From assembly GCA_030762175.1 (NCBI GenBank), contig CM060833.1:160925501-160989500 (forward strand): a DNA stretch of 64,000 nt. The letters run 5' to 3'. Source of the stretch: Metallyticus violacea (Eukaryota; Arthropoda; Insecta; Mantodea; Metallyticidae). Made by a program: the position numbers and the translations under genes. This document shows positions 1 through 12,490 of the stretch, one piece after another; within the stretch, counting starts at the first letter, position 1; each line of letters starts with the position of its first letter. The notes under the pieces were generated by a model. It saw only the letters and a program-made list of their open reading frames with translations. It was not told the origin of the DNA and did no database searches.

Positions 1-179
1 ATTTTTTTTCCCTCCCTATTTTTGACTAGCATAATAGTTTTGAAGACATATAGTGAAATATACAATTAGGATGTGTTGTTTTTTTGAATCTTTCCCTACA
101 GGACTGTTGACACTCAGGGTTATATTTATTTCTTATGCACTTTTTTTGTACTTTTAATATTCAGGTTCATATTGGTTTT

Positions 180-1050
180 ATTTGTAACTCCCCCCCCAGA
201 TGTCAATTCCATATGCTAAATGTGGATAAATAATGCCATAATATACTGTTTTTAGGATAGTAATGTCCCCATATCTTTTTAGTTGTTGCAATAGGTATAG
301 TCCTGAGTTCATTTTGTTACAGACTACTTCTACATGTGTATTGTAAGTTTAATTTTCCTTAATGTTTATGTCCAAGAATTTATAGTTTGTTATCTATTCT
401 AATGAGATATTGTTTATATTTACATTTATTATTTTGAAATGTCATGAATTTTGTTTTACTTATGTTTTTAACTTTAGTCCATTGTTTACTGAATAGTGTG
501 ATATTTCATCAGTTGCATTCTTCATTTGTTTTTTTAAACTTTCCCTGTCATCACTTCAAAATATTATAGATGTATCGTCAGCATAAGAAATCACCTTGCT
601 GTTTTTTGGTTGGGGTAAATTATTTATACAGATTAAGAAAAGTATGATCCCAGCACTGACCCCTGTGTCATTTCACTGTGTAATAGTTAGATTTAACAGT
701 GTATATGAAGTAACCTTTTTTCCAATTTATTTCTTACATTGCACAAGATTTTTTAGGTATGTTGCTAGCAATTTATTGATTTGTCCTTTATAACCATAAT
801 GTTTTATTTTGAAATTAGGTGTTTCTGAGATATAGTGTCAAAGGCTTTAGAGAGAACTAAGTAAATTCTTGCTGCTTTTTTATGGATATCTTTCAATCGC
901 AACAATTCATGCACTTATTTTGCTATAGCTGTGATGGTGAATAATTTATTCCTTAAACTATGTTTAAAATTATTAAGGATGTTATTGGATTCTAAAAAAC
1001 TGTTTATTCTGTTCATTAGTACTTTTTCAATTTATATGCTCAATATTCAG
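180..1050 (-). pseudogene. LINE reverse transcriptase remnant
   Basis: Reading the minus strand from about 1050 down to 180 gives fragments of a non-LTR reverse transcriptase. They include SKAFDTIS (about 829-858, expected [S/E]KAFDTVNH), VISYADDTSIIF (about 555-592, the YADD catalytic box), and SDDRESLKKQMKNATDEISHY followed by NNGLKLK, typical of Jockey/CR1-type LINEs. Stops and frameshifts interrupt it throughout. It lies in an upstream Atx2 intron in the antisense direction. Confidence 0.65.
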
Positions 1051-1261
1051 TTGTATGCCAAGCTTCCTTACATTTGAATGACACACTGATGCATTCGATT
1101 ATAAAGTAATTTCTCTCCAGCAGTAGTAGTGAAGCCCATTTTAAAATAGTAAAAAAAAAGTAAAGAATGCCACATAAATAAAAGGGAAGTAACATATTTT
1201 CGTATATATGTATGATCTTCCTTTCTCTTCCAATTCCTTACATGAAGCATCATTCTTGAAT

Positions 1262-1366
1262 CATGAATTAAATCTGTCGTCTAACACTCTTCATGCTTCA
1301 CTAACCTTAGTTAGTGGTAGAGGTAAGTGAAGCATGCAGAGTGTTAGATGACACATTTAATTCATG
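1262..1366. repeat. Short inverted-repeat (MITE-like) element
   Basis: Two arms of about 45 bases pair almost perfectly: ATGAATTAAATCTGTCGTCT... at the left with ...AGATGACACATTTAATTCAT at the right, around a short TTAGTTAGTGG loop. The inner motif TCATGCTTCACT resembles the arms of the elements at 18928-19470 and 24548-24671, suggesting one loose family. Confidence 0.6.
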
Positions 1367-1507
1367 TGAGCTTCACTGTGTTAGTTCCATATGAATTTTT
1401 TATAGTTTTTACAATTTTTAAAAAATTTTAATTCTTGAATCATGTTTGTATTTTATCTGTTCCTACATTTACCAAATTGGTTTTTTTGCCCCCCCCCCTC
1501 ATATATA

Positions 1508-2224
1508 TTAACACTAATAATAAAAGTAGATAAAGATAAAACACTGAGAAATAGTCACACTTGAAATTGCTATATTTCGAACAAATGCGAGTTCTTCATA
1601 TATATATATTAACACTAATAATAAAAGTAGATAAAGATAAAACACTGAGAAAGAGTCACACTTGAAATTGCTATATTTCGAACAAATGCGAGTTCTTCAA
1701 TGGCAAGAAGCTAGACAAGTGAAATTGATAAAAGTAAATATTGAGTATCGAAGGTAACGTTATGCATGGAAACAGATGAAACTAGAAATGAGAGTGTGGG
1801 AAGAAAAAAACTAATATGTAAGATTTAAACCAGGTGGTATACTAGAAATGAGAGTGTGGGAAGAAAAAAACTAATATGTAAGATTTAAACCAGGTGGTAT
1901 ACGCGCTTTATGTAAAAATATAGCTGCCATTTGAAATGCCAGCTATATGTTTTTATTTATATATATTTATATATTTTTACATAAAGCGCATATACCACCT
2001 GGTTTAAATCTTACATATTAGTTTTTTTCTTCCCACACTCTCATTTCTAGTTTCATCTGTTTCCATGCATAATGTTACCTTCGATACTCAATATTTACTT
2101 TTATCACTTTCACTTGTCTAGCTTCTTGCCATTGAAGAACTCGCAGTAGTTCGAAATATAGCCATTTCAAGTGTGACTCTTTCTCAGTGTTTTATCTTTA
2201 TCTACTTTTATTATTAGTGTTAAT
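1508..2224. repeat. Large foldback element with duplicated left arm
   Basis: The left arm starting TTAACACTAATAATAAAAG is repeated in inverse orientation at the right, ending TTATTATTAGTGTTAA at 2224. Arms are roughly 280 bases around an AT-rich centre near 1920-1970. The left arm carries two internal direct duplications absent on the right: a 101-base unit (1508 and 1609, one mismatch seen) and an exact 60-base unit (1781-1840 and 1841-1900). Outward-reading sequence in both arms contains GAAGAAC, a short loop, then GTTCGAAATATAGC, a weak hammerhead-like arrangement without the GUC site. Confidence 0.75.
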
Positions 2225-2271
2225 TTGTTACATTGTTAATAGTGTTTCTTTATTTTTATTTTTCAATTATA

Positions 2272-2321
2272 TATATACATACATACATACATACATACAT
2301 TACATACATACATACATACAA
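2272..2321. repeat. CATA microsatellite
   Basis: A run of about eleven CATA units with one slip near 2300, less than 100 bases before the Atx2 exon acceptor at 2415. Confidence 0.9.
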
Positions 2322-2415
2322 GAACCTTCCATTTGTTGTACATGTCCTGCCATTGTAATTGCTATAATTCAATTTTATACATAAGTATTTATAATAAAGA
2401 TTGTTTTGCTCACAG

Positions 2416-2570
2416 TGCAAATGGTGCCACATCGCCCAGACATTACATCCCAGATGCAAGTTGCAGCTGCTACAGGACAACCCTTACTGGCTCCTGCACC
2501 CATACATACACAGTTTACAGTACCTTACACTCCCCAGGGACATCTAGCACCACAGTCATCTTATCAACAT
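2416..2570 (+). CDS. ATXN2: Ataxin-2, internal coding exon
   Basis: Coding exon of Ataxin-2, a cytoplasmic RNA-binding and poly(A)-binding-protein-associated regulator of mRNA translation and stability. The acceptor is the CACAG ending at 2415 and the donor is GTGAGT at 2571. The exon is 155 nt: two bases finish a split codon, then 51 codons follow without a stop. The reading begins [12 protein letters not shown] and ends APQSSYQH, a Q/P/H-rich low-complexity stretch like the region of animal Ataxin-2 after the PAM2 motif, where the human protein has the QPLVQHVPHYQSQHP segment. It ends in phase 0, joining cleanly to the exon at 15379. The Lsm, LsmAD and PAM2 exons must lie upstream of the window. 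The family call is by recognition, not by search. Confidence 0.82.
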
Positions 2571-4068
2571 GTGAGTTCTCCAGAAATCTACCACGTACTT
2601 TGCTATGCCTGACTTCAATTTTTTTTTTTTTCTGTCTCTTTGCTTATTTTGTTTTTTACTATCTTTAAACTCTTGGCTGATTTTTCTTGATAGGAAATGT
2701 TAATGAATTAGTATGTTTAAACACACCGCAGTTATAAGTATATAAAGCCGAAATTAAATGCACAGAAATAACTGTAATATCAGGTTTTTCTAGAGTTTGT
2801 GAGCACTGGTGAAAACAAATTAAGCACATTTTTTTGTTGGCCTGAATCCTCCTTGATATCCATATATTTTGGCAAAAATAATGACTGGATAATTTTGCAA
2901 TCCTGCTGGTTTTCTCTAGTAATTCAGCATTTTGCATAGCAGGTCTATATCTATTTCTGGCATCATCATGAAACTATTCTCTTAACAGTTTTTTGCACTA
3001 TCAACAAACCCATGTATATATGCATCATGATTGGTTAAAAGCCACAGAGCAGCTGTGCTACATAACAGTATAGTAACTCAAATTTAATTCTATAACAGTG
3101 CTTTCAAATTTTAAAATTAGTAAATCTAGATTTGATATAGCATATCACTTTGGGAATTCCTGTGTCTAAAATAAGTAGGGTATGATTCAGTAATAAAATA
3201 AGTTGATGATGCAAATCAAATTAACAAGTTCTTGATACATCATTTTTGATTGGTGACACTGGAATAATAAGGGATACTGGTCTATGATTTCTCACTATCA
3301 TCTATCATTGTGAGCCAAGAGCTGTTAGGAAGAGGCTAAAGCAGAACTGAGTAAGATAGTCAAAATCTAACCTTTAAATAGAAAGTATGCAACATTTTCT
3401 TATGTGAATATTACAAAATGAAAATCCCAATTCACCAACTTTCTAATAGTAGTATCTTTAATGTGTGTAGAGTGTATAAAGAAACCAGTGCCTTAAAAAC
3501 ACTCAAAAAGAAAATCCAAACAGCATGCAGTGCTAATAGGTTGATTATTTTGTAACAGCTGCTATTTGGATCATGGTGTGTCAGTTCATTTTTTGCAACA
3601 TACCCCGAACATTAGATGAACTTCTTAGTGCTATGAATAATGACTGTAAGCTTCCATATTTTGAAACAATGCCCTTTTTTAAATTAATACCTAAGTTTAG
3701 GTTATATTGCCACTCCATTGTCAATAGCTTCGTAAGTACAATATTTAACCAGAAAATTATTTTGAAGTTTCACAGAGAATGTTTGTTATGGTCATAACTT
3801 TTGATAGAATTGAGATTGAAAATGAATTGATAACTTATTTTAAAGTGCACAAAAAAGTGCTTCTCTCTCTCCCTCTCCCAGTTATAAATATGATTGAAAT
3901 TTATTTTGTGCCTTTTGTGATGTAAAAAGCTCTAAAATGCAAAAAACATTTTTTTTTTCTAAAAAATATCTTGAATTTTGCTTACATTATGCACAAATGT
4001 TGCAAATAAATATAGCTTTCTTATATAAAAATACTTTTGGGCTGCGAAAAAATGTCAAAAGATGAGAG

Positions 4069-4200
4069 AACGTAGGCTTTCACGGCCAGAGTCATAGATG
4101 TTAGTGCAATTTTCTTCCAGGCTGTTATGCCATGGCCTGCTGGAGATGAACTTTCCAGACATTCATCTCCAGCAGACCACAGCATAACAGCCTAGAAGAA
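4069..4200. repeat. Hairpin (foldback) element
   Basis: The arms TTTCTTCCAGGCTGTTATGC... (4111-4150) and its near-complement ending ...GCATAACAGCCTAGAAGAA (4162-4200) fold around about ten bases. The left flank CGTAGGCTTTCACGGCCAGAG looks like an outer arm whose partner on the right has decayed. No coding capacity. Confidence 0.65.
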
Positions 4201-4514
4201 AAGTGCATGACATCAATGTCGGAGATATTACACTTTCACATTTAAATTTGCCTCTGAAAATTTTTTTTCACAAATTCCAATTCCAGTGGTTATTTCTGAA
4301 ATCTTCCAGTAGTCTAAATGCTTGGTCAGCCTCCTTGGATGAAAATTTATGCAGGATGAGGCGCTTAAATCCAGACAAGTTAAACTTTTTTAATACAATT
4401 TTATTGGACAAAAAATTAAAATTGCAAAAAATCCTTTTGCATGTCAGTTGTGTATGAACTGTCCAGAGTAAAATGTAACCCTGCAAACTATTTAACAGGT
4501 CATGGAGAAGATGG

Positions 4515-4970
4515 GAGAATTTAATCTAGTGTTGTATATTGCCTTTGTTGACTATACCAAAGCCTTTGACTCCATAGAACACCAAGTATGATCCGGGCAC
4601 TATCAATAAAAAGAAAAGAAAAAATACATAAGGCTACTTGCCAAACTGTTCAGCAAATCATATGGGAAGGTAGCAACAGATAAGAAAGGGCAACCCTTCA
4701 AACTATGCAGAGGAGTAAGGCAAGAAGACCTATTTTCTCCTAAACTTTTCACGAGCATATAAGAGGAAATATTCCGCAAAATAAAATTGAGAAAGAGATT
4801 TGGAATTAACATAAATGGTTACAACTCATGAACCTAAGATTTGCAGACAACATAGTCCTATTAGCTAGGCTAGATCAGCAGAGAGCCTTCGAAGAATGCT
4901 ACAAGATCTCAACAAGCATAGTAAACTGTCACTGGATAAAAAATGCCAGAAGATAAAATTTGGTTTCTCT
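4515..4970 (+). pseudogene. RTE-type LINE reverse transcriptase fragment
   Basis: The + strand reads IAFVDYTKAFDSIEH, then after a frameshift KYIRLLAKLFSKSYGKVATD, FKLCRGVRQEDLFSPKLFT, EEIFRKIKLRKRFGINING and LRFADNIVLLA. These match the VDY.KAFDSV, RGVRQGDPLSPKLF and LRFADDIVLL boxes of RTE/BovB-like reverse transcriptases. The catalytic FADD is FADN and several frames are needed, so it is dead. Confidence 0.75.
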
Positions 4971-7339
4971 TTATTATTCATTCACCTGACTGTGAAGGAA
5001 ACACAAAGGTGATGGTCTATGTAGGTAATCTTGACTAAAGTGATCATTGTCCTCAAATTTGTCTAGGACATAACCTAACCTCAAAAATCACGGTCACATA
5101 TGCTCTAATAGTTGTCAAGATAATGGTTTTACTTGGACCACTAAATTCCAACAGTCACTAATGTGCCATATTGAGATGTGGATTATTTCCTTGGTATCAA
5201 AGTTGAGTTAAAGGAATAAAAGCATGGTACTGATGGGTTCCAACCACTTCTGGCATTTTCAAACCTCTGCTGAAGGTTCTTTTTTTTTCTCTTCAACTTG
5301 AGAATTAGGGGCATACACAATATGTATAGATGGTATATTTTCCTTTATGCACAAGATTTATTCCATTGTCAATATCTCATTCTGCAAACTGATATGAGCA
5401 GCAAGGCATTTCATGGTACCATCACAAGTGGCAAAGAAATAGTATTCAGCTTTAACTCCAAAATCAGTATTGTGAAAGCATAAGTTGATGAAATTTTGCT
5501 GTTTTTATACATGCTGATACACCATCTGACAAGAGCATATCTATCTATTTTCTTTGATAAATGTAATAAAATGTTTTTGGAATATGTGAACAGTCACAGT
5601 ATTATGAAATAAACACTGATATAACTGTAAAACAAAGGCCAAAGGCTTTATAATTTATTCATGGAGTTTTTAAAATAACAAAAACAGGGATGACTAGTTG
5701 CTTGCTGATTATTCCAGTGAAATATTTGTGCTACATCCTATTTATAGGAAAAATCTCCCAAAACTCCTTTTTGAGGAGGTCTCTCTCTCTCTATCTCTTT
5801 TTTTATATATAAGAAAGGCGGGTTGTTGATGAGCTATGAAGTGAATTTTGTTAGTTTTCTGAGGTTTGTCAGATATTTTTCTACAAATTCTCTTGCTGAG
5901 GATGTGAGGGTATTGGTTCTGTCTGTAGTTAGCCACTTTTATATGTAACAAAATCAATCATAAATTAAATTCTAATATTTGAAGAAAAAGTTCAAGTACA
6001 TCATGCTCAGGATACTGTGTACAGTTGTTCAATAGACATGCTTCAGCTCTTGATTGCAACTCATTAACGTAAGCAAATGTTTAAATTTTGAAATATTTTT
6101 TCAAAATCTAAGTTTCTTGTGATTTCATTTTGCTTAAAGCCATCTATCATAAGTTTCACATTCTGATGTTGTACACAAACGTACAGAATGAGTCCCAGCA
6201 GCTCTTGCAAGTGTTTAAATTTGAATTGTTGATATACTTTTAAGTTTGCAAGAATCAGCTCCTTCTGAACTTTTTTTTTTTTTTTAATAGCAAAAAAACC
6301 CTTCTTCTCAAGCTAATTCATAACTAATACACAATATCTTAAACAGACTCACTGAGTCGTGCATTACTTGGTTAAGGATTTGGTGATGAAAGTACTCTAC
6401 ACCTAACCAGTTCTTTGGCCTTCTTGGCTACACAGTTCAATATTCGAAATTATTTTTCAATTTTTGTACACTCTGACTGTTAGGCAAACAATCAAAAATT
6501 TAATGTTTGCACTACTTTCAGTTGTTGATCAAATGATACTAATAAATTGTTTGAAGACTGTTTGATATAAGCTGAAAATATATCAAATTTTCAAGTAAAT
6601 CTGAAGAGGCCACGTTCCACTTTGTCAAAAAGTGTGTTTGTTTTCCATACAATCACCCATATACGAGAGAGATATATTAGTTATGTAACAGTATTGACTG
6701 GGCTTACTTAAGCCAAATGATTGACATTATAGGAGCTTTAGAAAAGACCTAATAGTATATAGATTTAATTAAATTTTGAGATCTGTTAAAAACCCATAAT
6801 TATTTCTGCTATCTGGTTCTTTCACAGCCTGTTATATAAAGTGAGAGAAAAACAACGTGTGTTTAAATATTTGAGGTTCAAGTAATCAACATTTTACTGT
6901 ATGGGGAGGTCATTTACTGCATAAAATATTATATTTATTTTTCCAAAAAAAATTGGCCAAGAAAAAAATGTTTTGCGTTATTTATTGTATTCCCTCTTAT
7001 AATGTCCATAATGCAAATATCTTTGTCAGCTTCTTCCTTCATAAAAGTATGCACATGAGGCATTATTGCCTAACCTTGACTGGAAAATTTTTCAAGTCAT
7101 TTAGAAAGCAGAGGGATTGATTTGTATAATGTATATCATAAAGTAATTTACAAAAGTGATGCATTATGTGATTTTCCAACTGCAGTCACGTCTTGATGTT
7201 CTTTAATTTGGAACTGAAGGTTATCAAGTGAAAAGCTGGTGAAGCCATTACTGAAATTAATAGATAAAAGTGGGGTTCTGCAACAGATGTATGGCAGCTA
7301 GTCTGGCTAAAATAAAAGTTCAGTCAGTCCATCTTAATA

Positions 7340-7560
7340 ATCTAATGTTAACCATACTTGCCTGATAGATCCAAGATTTGTGGCTCAAACCCCAGGTCAG
7401 TGGATTTTTAGAGTGCAAAAATTCTAAATATGACTTCCTTCTGAAGGAAAGTAAAGTCATTGAACTGCTATTGTATGTTTACAGCATGTAAAAGAACCTC
7501 AAGCCTGAAAGAATAGGCCTCGGGGCAAAATTTATCAGCCATTTTTAATTTAATGGGGCT
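7340..7560 (+). repeat. SINE family A, old copy
   Basis: A diverged copy of the tRNA-derived SINE seen intact at 27429-27740. It keeps the ...AACCATACTTGCC head, a degraded B box (GGCTCAAACCCCAGG), the AAAGAACCTCAAGCCTGAAAG core and GGGGCAAAATTTATCAGCC. It lacks clear target duplications. Confidence 0.7.
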
Positions 7561-7585
7561 CTATTGACCAAAAATAGAGATGGTA

Positions 7586-8820
7586 TCCAGAATATTTGGG
7601 ACTGGTGCTGCCATCTGCTCAAAAACTACTTTTAGAATGACCGCCATCACCAATCTCGAAGTAGTTCCCTTCCACACATGTAACCGGTCTGAGTGATTCT
7701 ACCATTTTCCAAGTGCATCTTGGCAGTCCTGTTCTTTGAGGATGTTTACACAGTCAGCGTTTCTTCTTGAATCCTCTCAATTATGTCGAACCAGCGTCCT
7801 TTCAACTTGATTTTCAGTTTGGGGAATAGAGTGAAGTCCCAAGGTATGGTGGGTGGAGGACAACCGTCATAGCTCCTGGTGAACAAGGAATTGTGACAGG
7901 GCGCGTTATCGTTATGCAACAGCCAGTTCACTTGTTGCCAAATTTCAGGCTGTCATCTCGGTACATTGTCACAGAGCCATTGCAAAACATTGCAGTAGTA
8001 CGTGGAATTCACTGTTTGATTTGGTGGGACGAATTCTTTGTGCACAATCCCCTTGATATTGAAGAAAACGAGGAGCATACACTTGACTTTGCTCTTCACT
8101 TGTCTCGCTTTTTTTGGTCTTGGTGAGTTCGGGCCTTTCTACTGGGAGGATTGTTGTTTTGTCTCAGGGTCATAAGCGTACATCCAGCTCTTGTCTGACC
8201 CTGGACAAGGAGGTTGGGTTATAGGATACCGCCTGGCCAAACTCCATGCAAACTTCAACAAGCTGCGCCTTCTGATCAGCAGTTGGGATCCTTGGCACAA
8301 ATTTTGTGGCGACACGATGCATGCCCAATTCATCAGTTAAACTTCGTTGGCATGTCCCATAGCCAAATCCCACTTCATGAGCAAGGTCTTCAATGGTTTG
8401 AGGTCAATCCTCACGAACGAGGTGTTGAACTTCGGCAACAAAGTGGGGCATTGTGCGGCTGACGGACCTATTGGTGTGAGCATCATCTTCATTAGCTGTA
8501 TGGCCGGCCTTGAACCAAACATGCCACTCACACACATGTGTACGGCTCATGCTTTGTCCCCCAAATACTTGTTGAATCATTGCGAGGGTCTCTTTAGCAT
8601 TTTTCCCAATATTTGCACACTCTCTGTTTTAATCTTGGATCCATCGTAAAATTACTACACACAGAGTATCGTGAAAGTACTATAGAATCTCAACACATCT
8701 ACCCAGCTGCATGAAACTTTAAACACTCAATTATCAGATGTTTTAGTTTTGCCACCTAGCAGTACAAAACTCTACTGCAACTACTGTCGAGATGGCAGCA
8801 CCAGTTCCAAATATTGTGGA
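7586..8820 (-). mobile_element. Mariner element with terminal inverted repeats, transposase broken
   Basis: Inverted termini of about 31 bases (7586-7616 and 8790-8820, sharing ATATTTGG.ACTGGTGCTGCCATCT) bracket a minus-strand mariner transposase. Readable parts in order are the HTH domain (QQVFGGQSMSRTHVCEWH, 8500s), YGTCQRSLTDELGMHRVATK, KSWMYAYDPETKQQSSQ (usually GDESW.YGYDPETKQQS), VHKEFVPPNQTVNSTYY, and the catalytic-region NWLLHNDNAPCHNS followed by FPKLKIKLKGRWFDIIERIQ. At least two frameshifts (one near 8200) and loss of the HPPYSPDLAP segment show it cannot make an active enzyme. It sits antisense in the Atx2 intron. Confidence 0.88.
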
Positions 8821-11539
8821 CATCACCTCACATTAGAGCATCCTTAAATAAAAAAATCTAATAAGAAGAAGAAGACAAATGAAAGTTCAGGATTTCAAAA
8901 ACTTAGCTTAGTCATTGAGCTGATTAACAAAGTGAAAGTTATGTACATGATATAGAAATAAATGCCAGAAATGTAATTATTAACTGTTTTCAGCAGATTA
9001 CCAGAAGTTGTTCATACAAACATACTCCTGAATTAAGATCATTGTGTGATTGAGTCAAACTGACATGCTTTTGCTCCACTTTTTAAATATGTTGGACCAG
9101 TTTCATGAACCCTTTGTTCCCATTGTCAGCCCCTAAGAGCAAATTGGGATCCTCTTGTACAAAGAGTTAAATTCAGTGCTATGGAGATCTTTCATCATGA
9201 TCTTTTTCTTTATCAACAGATGTGGGTGTTGTAAGTTTTACATCCTGTCTTAATTATGGTATAGGGCTCAGGTTTTATTGCTTTCAGCAGCTCACATATG
9301 ACACTTATGAGTGTTATGTTATGGTACATTTCGCAAGGCAGTATTTTTAAAGGACCTCTCTTTACCATATATCTTTTCTGCGATGAAGGGCATTAGTTTA
9401 GCTAACATTAGGCTGAGGTATATTTCTCTTTTCTTGAGAAAAAATCTGCAGGTTCGAGGTCAGAATATTTTCAATGGAGCTGGGTTGCAGTTCAGATTAC
9501 CTCATAAGAACATGTATTTTTATAGACTGGTCATTAGATACAAATGTGAAATACAAGTAACTGCTACATACTTTGGCTATTGCAACCATTCGTATAATGA
9601 CCTTGTGCCTTCCAATTTTAATTTTTGCAGTTATGGAAAAATACTAACTCCAACGTGTAACCTATTTCTGTCAGATCTTTTTATATACTGTCACTCATTA
9701 TATTTTGCCAACCAAAGAAAGATCGAGACGCAAGCTTGATACTGACTCTTACTCATTGTGTGGACAGCAGGACACTTTGGTGCAAAATGTGATCAGCTGC
9801 TTGGTGTGACAACCAGTGTATGTGCAATTAACAGCTTTTCTCCAGTTTCTACGTCCAAAAGCATGTGCTTGATTTCAACCTTCCATGTTAGTGTGCCCTG
9901 ATTTTTTGTTAACACCAAAAAACGTGGCTGTGATGTGGATTTTGGCACACACATAGTTTATTATTGTGTTTTTAATTATGAAGGTGTTCAACAAGATATG
10001 TACCATTGATGTATGAGAAGTGAAAAAATTAACTTTCTATTGAATCGTAGAAACTGTTTAAAAATATAGCACCTATTCACGTTATATTTAAAGAAGAAAA
10101 GAATGATATAAAAATAAAACTAGCATGGCAATTTTATCTGAACCTAAAATCCCAGAATTTGCTAAATGATGGAATATAACGACTGAGACATTGAAGTCAA
10201 AGAATAATTAATGCTTTTGCTTATAATTCATGTTATGATTGTTTGTAACTGTAGTTACAAATTATGGTTTTAAACTCTTTTAAGTAAGTCACGCAGGTAT
10301 TTAATATTTATATATTTTTGTGGGGTTTTTTATTACTTTATTTTTTATTTATTTTTTATTTATTTATTTTATTATTTTTTTTTTGTTATTATTATTATTT
10401 TGTTTTTTAATTAATAAACAGCATGTTCCATTACAAAGTAGTATTACAGGCTTTCACATTTACTTTACTATGAGCTATCTTTCAGTATTGTAAAGTGAAC
10501 AGTGTTTATCCGCAGATTTATACAATTGTGAATACATAAGACTGAAGAGATTATGTGTGTGTGTGTGTTATGTAAACAAAGAAGTATGTACAAATCGAAA
10601 ACAAAAAAGAGCACAGAATTATTAGGATATTTCAAATAGCTAGCCGTCTTCCTTTTGTGGTACACAGGTCAGCTCCTTGTGCAAATCTATTACTGACATG
10701 GCTGTTCAGTATGGAACCAATCCTCAGTATAATCTATTCATCATATCAGTATAATGGGGAGGAGGAAAAGGAAAAGCATGTGGAGAGCACTCAAATGAAT
10801 AAGTGAAAGTGTTGGATCAAGGAGAGAATACTAGATAAATGTATGCAAATGAACATAAAAAGAAATTTAAATTAAAACATAGGTTAAGCCAAGGTGGTAT
10901 ATGTGCTCTTTACGGAATAATGCAGTCATCTCTCTTTCCCTAAGGCTTCTTTCATGAGCATTGGTTAGTAAGGCATTGATAAATGTTAAGCTTAATAATC
11001 CATCAAATTGTCTATTATGGGACAGTATACTGGTCAACTGGGAGGGGCAACTTTAACTTAGTAGGCCCTGTGATTGTTCGTGCGCACTGAAATATTTGTA
11101 GAGATTAAACAATGTAGAATGCTTCACATTGTTTACATGACAACAAACAAACAATATTCTTGGAAGCACAGTTAGCACATAGTGTCACAAGCTTTGAGAA
11201 ATCTCTGTGGTAGGATCTAATGGTGAGATGCTGTAGTATTCTTTCAAGATAGACATGATGCTTTCAACATCTGGACTGTAAATAGTAATGAATTTGAGGA
11301 ATATCTTGCCACATGCTTTAGGTCTGGATTACAATTTTTGTCCTTTTCTAAGATGACAGCAGCAGATATGTGCAGTTCAGAAGGGAAACGAACCTAGTGG
11401 CAGTGTCATAGTGTGTGTCAATTTTTCCAAACAATAAGTTCTAAAGCATTAGAAGAGTATAATGCCCAATATGAATGAATTTATTTCAGCAAACTACATT
11501 ACAATTAAATTTAGATAAACAAACTAATATATAAGAATT

Positions 11540-12490
11540 TTGCAGTACCAAAACTAAGGTTCTCGCATATACCGCATGATATATATAAATAATTTACCAT
11601 TTTCACAACTGTGTGTGCCCTGTACCTCCTAATACTTCTTCTTCACTCATCCCTTACTTTTGCTAAGAATTCCCCAATCTTGTGTAATTTCTCTACGTTC
11701 ATATCTGATAACATTTTAATTGCCACTATATCTTGTTGTAGTTTATCCCATTTTACATCCCAGATGCTATCCCTCCACCTTTTTACTATTTCACATTTTA
11801 TTGGACAATTGAATGTACTGTCAACTTTCCTACACATAATATATCCAGAAATAATACCCTAGTATGCATCCATGCAAGACCTATTCTTCCAAATTGTTCA
11901 CAATTGTCTATATATTTCTCCCATCCCCAATTTCTGCTTACTACTTTTATATAAGTCTGAAGAACGTTTATCCTCGAAGCTAGCCCAAATCTCTTGCTTC
12001 TCTATATCTTCTACCCTCTGTCCTACTTCTTTCCAAAATCCACTAACATTACTTTCACGTAGTTATCATACATCTCCCATTCCAGTTTCTTTTAGTAGTT
12101 TCTCCACCTGCCCAAACCAACTCTCTCTTCCCAGTACATCTCTTTGATATGTAAGAGATTCTTTTAATACATTATCTAATATTTAGACATATTTGCCAAC
12201 ATTTCAAGATTCTCTATGCTATTATACCTTTCCTTCCTAGTTCGGCTAAACTCCTCCCTCCACTCCTTTTTGATAACCCCAGAACTTTTTGGCAAAACAT
12301 TCTATGTACCACACCAACCTTTGTCCATTCCTTTGACACTCCCCAAATATCTATTGCATCCATCATCTTTGACTCAACCACAGCGACATATAATCTTTCT
12401 AGTCAGTGTTCTATATACTGCTCCATCATCTTTGACTCAACCACAGCGACATATAATCTTTCTAGTCAGTGTTCTATATACTGCTGAATA
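11540..12490 (-). pseudogene. LINE C-terminal region remnant
   Basis: The minus strand reads DAIDIWGVSKEWTKVGVVHRMFCQKVLGLSKRSGGRSLAELGRKGII, then RTEGRRYREARDLG and further down CPIKCEIVKRWRDSIWDVKW and a final VEKLHKIGEFLAKVRDE. This order (thumb region, then a short C-terminal domain ending in a repeated-heptad helix) is what I know from arthropod LINE ORF2 C termini. Many stops are present. Clade not decided. Confidence 0.55.
12361..12485. repeat. Exact 63-base tandem duplication
   Basis: The block starting CATCATCTTTGACTCAACC occurs at 12361 and again at 12424 with no internal mismatch seen. It lies inside the LINE remnant, so the duplication is much younger than the element. Confidence 0.9.

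Noticed and set aside
2333..2668. 111-codon + frame over the first Ataxin-2 exon
   Set aside because: It reads through both splice sites in the wrong frame; the 155-nt exon frame is the one that joins to 15379.
8170..8649. + strand ORFs over the mariner at 7586-8820
   Set aside because: Antisense shadows of the minus-strand transposase.
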